Below, one piece after another: positions 6,678-11,034 of a stretch of 11,034 bases of DNA. The DNA comes from Betaproteobacteria bacterium (GTDB lineage Bacteria; Pseudomonadota; Gammaproteobacteria; Burkholderiales; SG8-41): contig JACOVL010000008.1 in the NCBI GenBank assembly GCA_016177355.1, positions 1-11,034 of the forward strand, in the 5' to 3' direction. Below the pieces are notes generated by a model. That model was not told the origin of the DNA. It worked only from the letters and a program-made list of their open reading frames with translations, and ran no database searches. The translations under genes were made by a program, and so were the position numbers. Position 1 is the first letter of the stretch. The number at the start of each line of letters is the position of its first letter.

Positions 6678-7202
6678 TCACCCGCCGTGAGCCGCTATCC
6701 GCGCCGTCAGCGAGCCTTGCGCCTGCAGGATGAGCTCGCACACTTCGCGCGCTGCGCCCCGTCCGCCACCGGCCCGCGTAATGTAGTGCGCGTGGCGGCG
6801 CACGGCCGCCGGCGCGCCCGGCACGGCGACCGCCAGCCCGCAGCGCTTCATGACCGGCAGATCGGCAAGATCGTCGCCGACGTAGGCGCATGCCGCCCCG
6901 GAAACGCCGCACCGCCCGAGCAGATCAAGGTACGCGGCGAGCTTGTCGGCGGCGCCCTGGAACAGCAGCTCGATGCCGAGTCCGCGCGCCCGCTGTTCCA
7001 CGCAGGGCGAGCTCCGGCTGCTGATGATGGCGAGCGCGACCCCGCTATCCTTCAGCATCTTCATGCCGTGCCCGTCATGCGCGCTGAATGCTTTCAGCTC
7101 CTCGCCGGACGCGGTGAAATAGAGCGTGCCGTCGGTCAGCACGCCATCCACGTCGAATGCGGCGACGCGGATATTCCTGGCGCGGCTGTAAATGTCCCGC
7201 AT
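6678..7202 (-). CDS. kdsC: 3-deoxy-D-manno-octulosonate 8-phosphate phosphatase
   Basis: KdsC is a cytoplasmic HAD-family phosphatase that releases Kdo from Kdo-8-phosphate. The 174-residue protein lacks a cap domain, as usual for KdsC, which works as a tetramer. Motif I is FDVDGVLTDG (nucleophile D17, acid/base D19), motif II IISSRSS (S61), the motif III lysine is probably K87 (ADKL), and motif IV is GDDLADLPVM (D110, D111, D114). One detail is unusual: the residue after the motif II Ser/Thr is Ser where Gly is common. The ATG directly follows the kdsD stop (TGAATG), indicating coupled translation with the enzyme that acts two steps earlier in Kdo synthesis; KdsA is encoded elsewhere. Confidence 0.95.
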   Translation of the reverse strand: MRDIYSRARNIRVAAFDVDGVLTDGTLYFTASGEELKAFSAHDGHGMKMLKDSGVALAIISSRSSPCVEQRARGLGIELLFQGAADKLAAYLDLLGRCGVSGAACAYVGDDLADLPVMKRCGLAVAVPGAPAAVRRHAHYITRAGGGRGAAREVCELILQAQGSLTARIAAHGG

Positions 7203-8207
7203 TCAGATGACCTTGGCCCGGAACAGGTCGTGCATGTTGAGCGCGCCGACGAGCTTCAAGTCCCGGTCCACCACCAGCATCTGGTTGACCTTGTGGCGCT
7301 CCATGATTTCGACCGCCTCCACCGCGAGCCTGTCGGGCCCGATCGTGCGCGGGCCGCGCGTCATGATCTCCGTGATCCGGGCCGCGCGTAATTCCACGCC
7401 CTTTTCCAGGCTGCGACGCAGGTCGCCATCGGTGAAGATGCCGATGACGCGCCCGCCGTCGTCGAGGATCGCGGTCATTCCCATCCTGCCGCGCGACATT
7501 TCCAGCACGCCTTCCATGGCCGCCGCATTGTGACTGGTGCGCGGCGCGTCCTGGCCGGTGCGCATCACGTCCCGCACGTGGGTGAGCAGCTTCCTGCCCA
7601 GCGGGCCTCCGGGATGGGAGGCGGCGAATTCGTCGCGGGTAAAGCCTTTGGCCTGCATCAGCGTCACCGCCAGCGCGTCGCCCAGCGCGAGCGCCGCGGT
7701 GGTGCTCGCGGTCGGGGCGAGGTTGAGCGGGCAGGCTTCCTTCTCCGCGCCGGCGTAGACGTGAGCGTCCGCCTCGCGGGCGAGCGCGGATTGCGGGTTG
7801 CCGGTCAGCGCGATCAGCTTCGCCCCCTGGCGCTTCACCAGCGGCACGATCGCGAGCAGTTCGGCGCTTTCGCCGGAATTGGAGAGCGCGATGAACACGT
7901 CGTCGCGCGTCACCATCCCGAGGTCGCCGTGGCTCGCTTCGGCCGGGTGCACGAAAAAAGCGGGTGTACCGGTGCTTGCCAGGGTGGATGCGATCTTGCG
8001 CGCGACGTGCCCCGACTTGCCGATGCCGCTGACCACCACGCGCCCGCGGCAGCCCAGGATCAGCTCCACCGCGCGCGTGAAATGCCGATCGAGCTTCTGG
8101 ATGAGATCGAAAATGGCTTTCGCCTCGATCTCCAGCACTTCGCGCGCCATCGCCAGCGTTTTGTCTTGCCCGGGCGCGCGGCCGATGCCGCCGGATGCCG
8201 TTTTCAT
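7203..8207 (-). CDS. kdsD: D-arabinose 5-phosphate isomerase
   Basis: KdsD converts ribulose-5-phosphate to arabinose-5-phosphate, the first step of Kdo synthesis. The 334-residue length matches E. coli KdsD (328). It has an N-terminal SIS domain (about 40-190) with SGIGKSGH (60-67), FFVHPAEASHGDLGM and SNSGESAE (109-116). Two CBS domains follow (about 213-270 and 278-334). By alignment the likely catalytic residues are K64, E116, E157 and H198 (SHPGG), all present. The ATG at 8207 reproduces the family N-terminus; the frame stays open upstream to 8918, but that stretch is the antisense of the antiporter gene. A second ATG at 8150 (MAREVLEIE) is possible. No Shine-Dalgarno precedes 8207, where an extended -10 lies instead. 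It is the first gene of the LPS/rpoN operon. Confidence 0.95.
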   Translation of the reverse strand: MKTASGGIGRAPGQDKTLAMAREVLEIEAKAIFDLIQKLDRHFTRAVELILGCRGRVVVSGIGKSGHVARKIASTLASTGTPAFFVHPAEASHGDLGMVTRDDVFIALSNSGESAELLAIVPLVKRQGAKLIALTGNPQSALAREADAHVYAGAEKEACPLNLAPTASTTAALALGDALAVTLMQAKGFTRDEFAASHPGGPLGRKLLTHVRDVMRTGQDAPRTSHNAAAMEGVLEMSRGRMGMTAILDDGGRVIGIFTDGDLRRSLEKGVELRAARITEIMTRGPRTIGPDRLAVEAVEIMERHKVNQMLVVDRDLKLVGALNMHDLFRAKVI

Positions 8208-8216
8208 CGGGGTGAA

Positions 8217-8225
8217 AGTATAGCA
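8217..8225 (-). promoter_or_regulatory. Extended -10 promoter for kdsD and the LPS/rpoN operon
   Basis: The minus strand carries TGCTATACT, an extended -10 (TGn followed by TATACT, five of six consensus bases). There is no good -35 at 16-18 bp, which extended -10 promoters tolerate. The predicted start site is near 8210, about 3 bases before the kdsD ATG, so the transcript would be almost leaderless. It lies in the short divergent region shared with the antiporter gene. Confidence 0.5.
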
Positions 8226-8254
8226 GAACCCGCTGTTTTTCCGGCCGGTTGCGC

Positions 8255-8282
8255 TTGCAATCCGCGGTCGATGAGGCATCAT
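8255..8282 (+). promoter_or_regulatory. Weak candidate promoter for the antiporter gene
   Basis: TTGCAA (8255-8260) and CATCAT (8277-8282), each four of six consensus bases, are separated by 16 bp. The start site would fall near 8289, compatible with translation from 8301 but not from the ATG at 8271. The match is weak and could be chance. Confidence 0.25.
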
Positions 8283-8300
8283 TCGATCGAGCGCGCCACC

Positions 8301-10271
8301 ATGCACACGACGCTGCAATCGGTCCTGGTCTTGCTCGCGACCGCGGTGCTGGTCGTGGTGGTGTTCCGCTCGCTCCGGTTGCCGCCGATGCTCGGCTATC
8401 TCATGGTCGGCATCGCGATCGGACCGCACGCGCTCGCGTGGATACCCGACACGGCGGAAGCGCGCCAGCTGGCGGAGATCGGCGTGGTGTTCCTGATGTT
8501 CAGCATCGGGCTCGAGTTCAGCCTGCCCAAGCTCATGACGATGCGCCGCATCGTGTTCGGCCTGGGCGCCGCCCAAGTGCTGGTCACGCTGCTGATCGTG
8601 TGGGCGGCCGCCGTGGCGCTCGGCATCGAATGGCGGGCGGGGCTGATACTCGGCGGCGTGCTGGCGATGTCCTCGACAGCGATCCTCGCGAAGATGCTTG
8701 CCGAGCGGCTCGAGCTCAACTCGCCCCACGGCCGGCAGATCATCGGCATCCTGCTGTTCCAGGACCTGGCGGTGGTGCCGCTCCTGATCCTGGCGCCGGC
8801 GCTTGCGGCGGGCACCGAAGATCTTGCCGCCAACATCGGCTACGCGCTGCTCAAGGCGGCGATCGTGCTCGCCGTGTTGCTGTATCTCGGCCAGCGCCTG
8901 ATGCGGGGCTGGTTCCACCTCGTGGCAAGGCAGAAATCCGAGGAGCTTTTCGTGCTCAACGTATTGCTGATCACTCTCGGGCTGGCGTACATCACTGAGA
9001 GCGCGGGGCTGTCACTCGCGCCCGGGGCGTTCATCGCGGGGGCGCTGATTTCCGAGACCGAATACCGCCACCAGGTGGAAGTGGACATCAAGCCGTTCCG
9101 GGACGTGCTGCTGGGGCTGTTCTTCGTCACCATCGGCATGTTGCTCGATTTGCGCGTGGTGATCGATCAAGCGCACTGGGTGGGGCTGCTGCTGGCGGCG
9201 CTGCTGATGGCGAAGGCGCTGCTCATCTTCGGGCTGAGCCTGCTGTTCGCGAGGAACACGGCGGTCGCCCTGCGCGCGGGGTTGGCGCTTTCCGTGTGCG
9301 GGGAGTTCGGGTTCGTGCTGCTGGCGCGGGCGGACGGCCTGGCGTTGATCGGGCCGCATATCGTGCAGCCGGTGCTCGCGGCGATGCTGCTCTCGATGCT
9401 CGCCGCGCCTTTCATCATCGAGCGGAGCGAATCCCTGGCGCGCGGCTGGAGCCGTTCCGACTGGATGCATCGCGCGATGCAGCTGCACAACATCGCGGTG
9501 CAATCCATGGCGGCGGAGGGCCACGTGGTGGTCTGCGGCTACGGCCGCAGCGGCCAGAACCTGGCGCGCCTGCTCGAGCAGGAATCCGTTCCGTTCATCG
9601 CGCTCGACGTGGATCCGCAGCGCATCCAGGAAGCGGTGGCGGCGGGAGAAAGCGTGGTGTTCGGCGATGCCGCGCGCAAGGAGGTGCTGGTCGCGGCCGG
9701 GTTGTTGCGCGCCAGGGCGCTCGCGATCACCTACGCCGATACTGCGTCCGCCCTCAGAATCCTCGGCCATGTGCGGGAGCTGCGCCCGGGCCTGCCGGTG
9801 GTGGTGCGCACCGTTGACGACACCGACATTGACCGGCTCAAGGACGCCGGCGCGGCGGAGGTCGTCGCCGAGGTCATGGAGGGCAGCCTCATACTGGCGT
9901 CGGCGACGCTGATGCTGCTGGGCGTTTCCCTGAACCGCGTGATGCAGCGTATCCGCGAGACGCGCGAGCAGCGCTACAGCCTGTTCCGCGGCTTTTTCCG
10001 CGGTATCACGGACGAAGCGGACGCCGTGGAGCAGGCACGGCAGCCGCGTCTGCACTCGGTGACCGTTGCAGCCGGCGCGGCGGCGATCGGCAGGACGCTC
10101 GCCGAGCTGGACATGGGGCGCCTGAGGGTGGAGGTTACCGCCGTGCGTCGCCGCAACATCCGCGGCGTTGCACCCGAACCGACCGCGCGCATCGAAGAGG
10201 GCGACGTATTGGTGCTGCTCGGCGCGGGGGATGATCTCGCGGCGGCGGAGATCAAGCTGATGCAAGGATGA
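8301..10271 (+). CDS. KefB/KefC-type monovalent cation:proton antiporter (CPA2)
   Basis: The 656-residue inner-membrane protein has an N-terminal Na+/H+ exchanger domain of about 12 hydrophobic segments (residues 5-375). It includes LGYLMVGIAIGPHAL, GVVFLMFSIGLEF, AMSSTAI and LLFQDLAVVP (151-160). A KefC-like cytoplasmic loop HQVEVDIKP (257-265) follows. The RCK_N nucleotide-binding domain starts at VVVCGYGRSGQN (409-420), with acidic D436 ending the second strand and FGDAA at 454-458. A TrkA_C domain forms the C-terminus (about 585-655). Such proteins export K+ under RCK control, in KefB/C by glutathione adducts; ligand and ion are not proven here. In-frame ATGs at 8271 and 8301 exist; I prefer 8301, just before the first membrane segment, though its ribosome site is weak. 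It diverges from kdsD and ends at a terminator overlapping its stop codon. Confidence 0.9.
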   Translation: MHTTLQSVLVLLATAVLVVVVFRSLRLPPMLGYLMVGIAIGPHALAWIPDTAEARQLAEIGVVFLMFSIGLEFSLPKLMTMRRIVFGLGAAQVLVTLLIVWAAAVALGIEWRAGLILGGVLAMSSTAILAKMLAERLELNSPHGRQIIGILLFQDLAVVPLLILAPALAAGTEDLAANIGYALLKAAIVLAVLLYLGQRLMRGWFHLVARQKSEELFVLNVLLITLGLAYITESAGLSLAPGAFIAGALISETEYRHQVEVDIKPFRDVLLGLFFVTIGMLLDLRVVIDQAHWVGLLLAALLMAKALLIFGLSLLFARNTAVALRAGLALSVCGEFGFVLLARADGLALIGPHIVQPVLAAMLLSMLAAPFIIERSESLARGWSRSDWMHRAMQLHNIAVQSMAAEGHVVVCGYGRSGQNLARLLEQESVPFIALDVDPQRIQEAVAAGESVVFGDAARKEVLVAAGLLRARALAITYADTASALRILGHVRELRPGLPVVVRTVDDTDIDRLKDAGAAEVVAEVMEGSLILASATLMLLGVSLNRVMQRIRETREQRYSLFRGFFRGITDEADAVEQARQPRLHSVTVAAGAAAIGRTLAELDMGRLRVEVTAVRRRNIRGVAPEPTARIEEGDVLVLLGAGDDLAAAEIKLMQG

Positions 10272-10298
10272 AAAACCCCGCAGGTCCGCGGGCTTTTT
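10271..10298. terminator. Bidirectional intrinsic terminator between antiporter and toxin genes
   Basis: A five-pair stem CCCGC/GCGGG (10277-10281 with 10288-10292) and a six-base loop are flanked by A5 on the left and T5 on the right. Terminator structures therefore form on both strands. It begins at the last base of the antiporter stop codon and lies 20 bases beyond the toxin stop, so it can end both convergent transcripts. Confidence 0.8.
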
Positions 10299-10318
10299 AT
10301 CAATGAATTACTTCAACA

Positions 10319-10705
10319 TCACCATGCCGTGCGTACAGGGTATTGCGTGATCAGCGGGTCGGGGGTCAGGATGATCATGCCGTGGGCGATGGCCTGGCAG
10401 ATCAGCATGCGGTCGAAGGGGTCTTTGTGGATGTCCGGCAGGCGATCAAGCTGCATGACCGATTCTTCATCCAGCGGCAGTACCTCGATGCCGTGTTTTT
10501 CACGCTGTCGGGGGATGTACGGCGCGGGCGGACGGGGCAACGGGAGCTTGCCCAGCCTGTGCTTGGTGATAATTTCCCACGTGGAAACCGGGCTCAGAAA
10601 TATTTCGTTTGCCGGATCCTGGAATTGTTTTCTCGCGGATGGCGGCAGCCGGGAGTCGTTGGTGAACAGCCACAGGCACGCGCAGGTGTCCAGCAACAAC
10701 CTCAC
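10319..10705 (-). CDS. vapC: Type II toxin, PIN-domain ribonuclease (VapC-like)
   Basis: The 128-residue protein is a single PIN domain. The four acidic metal-binding residues expected of VapC ribonucleases can be placed: D6 (LLLDTCACLW), E44 (STWEIITKHRLGKL), D98 (DPFDRMLICQA) and D116 (LTPDPLI). It also has the ending seen in this subgroup (YPVRTAW). Such toxins cut tRNA or rRNA and are held inactive by the co-encoded antitoxin; the target here is unknown. The N-terminal motif reads DTC where DTH is common in this subgroup. The start is a GTG overlapping the antitoxin stop as GTGA, giving tight translational coupling. Parts of the gene are near 47-53 % G+C by hand count per 60-base line, below the neighbouring genes, suggesting acquisition by transfer. 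Confidence 0.92.
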   Translation of the reverse strand: MRLLLDTCACLWLFTNDSRLPPSARKQFQDPANEIFLSPVSTWEIITKHRLGKLPLPRPPAPYIPRQREKHGIEVLPLDEESVMQLDRLPDIHKDPFDRMLICQAIAHGMIILTPDPLITQYPVRTAW

Positions 10706-10947
10706 TCGTCGCGTCCCTCGAAGGCGGCGATGATGTCATCCGGCAACGGGTCGAAAAAGGAGTCCGGCACCTTGAATTGCCCCTCGGCGAGCCCGATGGG
10801 GCGTGGCTTGCGCGGCGCCACGGGCAATGCACGCAACTCCGCAATGGGTGTGTTTCGTTTGCAAATCTGGATGGTTTCGCCCGGCTTCAGGCGCGCGAGA
10901 TAGCGCGAAAGATGGGTCTTGGCCTGATGTATGTTCAGCTTGATCAT
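10702..10947 (-). CDS. Type II antitoxin, Phd/YefM family
   Basis: The 81-residue protein has a Phd/YefM-type N-terminal DNA-binding domain (about 1-50): IKLNIHQAKTHLSRYLARLK, GETIQICKRNTPIAELRAL. The C-terminal arm (about 51-81, GLAEGQFKVPDSFFDPLPDD) resembles the toxin-wrapping tail seen in antitoxins paired with PIN toxins. It should neutralise the PIN toxin and, with it, repress the operon. It is the first gene, overlapping the toxin start by 4 bases. A GGA lies only 2 bases before the ATG, too close for an ordinary ribosome site. The promoter places the transcript start on or next to this ATG. The family call is firm; a vapB or phd symbol would be arbitrary. Confidence 0.9.
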   Translation of the reverse strand: MIKLNIHQAKTHLSRYLARLKPGETIQICKRNTPIAELRALPVAPRKPRPIGLAEGQFKVPDSFFDPLPDDIIAAFEGRDE

Positions 10948-10974
10948 GGTCCGATTGTGAACCAGGAAGTGAAC
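10947..10974. promoter_or_regulatory. Putative autoregulatory operator of the toxin-antitoxin operon
   Basis: Two perfect copies of GTGAAC (10957-10962 and 10969-10974) stand 12 bp apart, inside the promoter spacer and over the -10. An imperfect 18-bp inverted repeat, TGGTCC-N6-GAACCA (10947-10964), spans the -10 to the start codon. Position over the promoter is typical for antitoxin operators; binding is inferred. Confidence 0.45.
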
Positions 10975-10982
10975 TAAGTCAA
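10954..10982 (-). promoter_or_regulatory. Sigma-70 promoter of the toxin-antitoxin operon
   Basis: On the minus strand TTGACT (-35, five of six, 10982-10977) and CACAAT (-10, four of six, 10959-10954) are exactly 17 bp apart. With normal geometry the first transcribed base is 10947, the A of the antitoxin ATG. Confidence 0.65.
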
Positions 10983-10993
10983 ACCGTGGCCAG

Positions 10994-11023
10994 AAAAAAA
11001 GCCCGCGAGATCGCGGGCTTTTT
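10994..11023. terminator. Strong bidirectional intrinsic terminator upstream of the antitoxin gene
   Basis: A seven-pair stem GCCCGCG/CGCGGGC (11001-11007 with 11012-11018) with a four-base loop has A7 on its left and T5 on its right. It works on paper in both directions, with the longer U-tract for leftward transcripts. This suggests that a gene beyond the right edge is transcribed towards this point. It also insulates the toxin-antitoxin promoter from read-through. Confidence 0.8.
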
Positions 11024-11034
11024 CAACATTCAAC

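Noticed and set aside
7530..8300. Upstream extension of the antiporter frame into kdsD
   Set aside because: It overlaps kdsD in antisense and lacks membrane segments; the first transmembrane helix begins just after the ATG at 8301.
8208..8918. Upstream extension of the kdsD frame giving a 571-residue protein
   Set aside because: The extra part is antisense to the antiporter gene, is charged low-complexity sequence, and KdsD homologues start at about 8207.
9012..10265. Minus-strand open frame of 417 codons opposite the antiporter
   Set aside because: It is an antisense shadow; the plus strand encodes clear membrane, RCK_N and TrkA_C domains.
1..11034. Insertion sequence, CRISPR array, tRNA/rRNA or phage attachment site
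   Set aside because: Reading both strands I found no transposase, no regularly spaced repeats, and no tRNA or rRNA signature; almost all sequence is accounted for by known genes.

Overview
This window looks like ordinary core chromosome of a GC-rich (roughly 65 % by eye) Gram-negative proteobacterium, most probably a betaproteobacterium. Two things point there: the gene order kdsD-kdsC-lptC-lptA-lptB-rpoN-hpf-ptsN-hprK-rapZ with a divergent KefB/C-type antiporter, and the presence of HPr kinase (hprK) next to ptsN and rapZ. The genus cannot be read from the sequence.

Layout. (1) From 8207 leftwards to the window edge, ten or eleven genes lie head to tail on the minus strand with overlaps or very short gaps. 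The first block makes and exports lipopolysaccharide: kdsD (arabinose-5-phosphate isomerase) and kdsC (Kdo-8-phosphate phosphatase) supply Kdo. lptC, lptA and lptB encode the periplasmic bridge and the ATPase that carry LPS to the outer membrane. The second block is regulatory: rpoN (sigma-54), hpf (ribosome hibernation), ptsN (EIIA-Ntr), hprK (HPr kinase/phosphorylase) and rapZ (amino-sugar sensor/RNA adaptor). Last comes a free-standing LON substrate-binding-domain protein cut by the left edge. It sits behind a strikingly AT-rich 39-bp gap. (2) Diverging from kdsD, on the plus strand, is a 656-residue CPA2 potassium/proton antiporter with RCK_N and TrkA_C domains (8301-10271). (3) At the right end is a two-gene type II toxin-antitoxin module on the minus strand (Phd/YefM-like antitoxin and PIN/VapC toxin). 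It has a clear sigma-70 promoter and a repeat-containing putative operator, and it lies between two bidirectional intrinsic terminators. Parts of the toxin gene are less GC-rich than the flanking genes, consistent with a transferred cassette.

How the genes fit together. LPS assembly and the nitrogen-PTS/sigma-54 block share one transcription unit, an arrangement well known in proteobacteria. HprK, PtsN and RapZ connect phosphate flow through the PTS to envelope precursor supply and potassium handling; elsewhere, EIIA-Ntr is known to control potassium transporters.

I see no clearly undescribed system. The points most worth a second look are: predicted near-leaderless transcripts for three genes (antitoxin, kdsD, LON-domain gene), the operator and terminator architecture of the toxin-antitoxin cassette, a changed residue in the regulatory loop of the antiporter, and an N-terminal extension on LptB. 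There is no gene-free stretch longer than 300 bases; the intergenic gaps are 532-570, 4601-4662, 8208-8300, 10272-10318 and 10948-11034.
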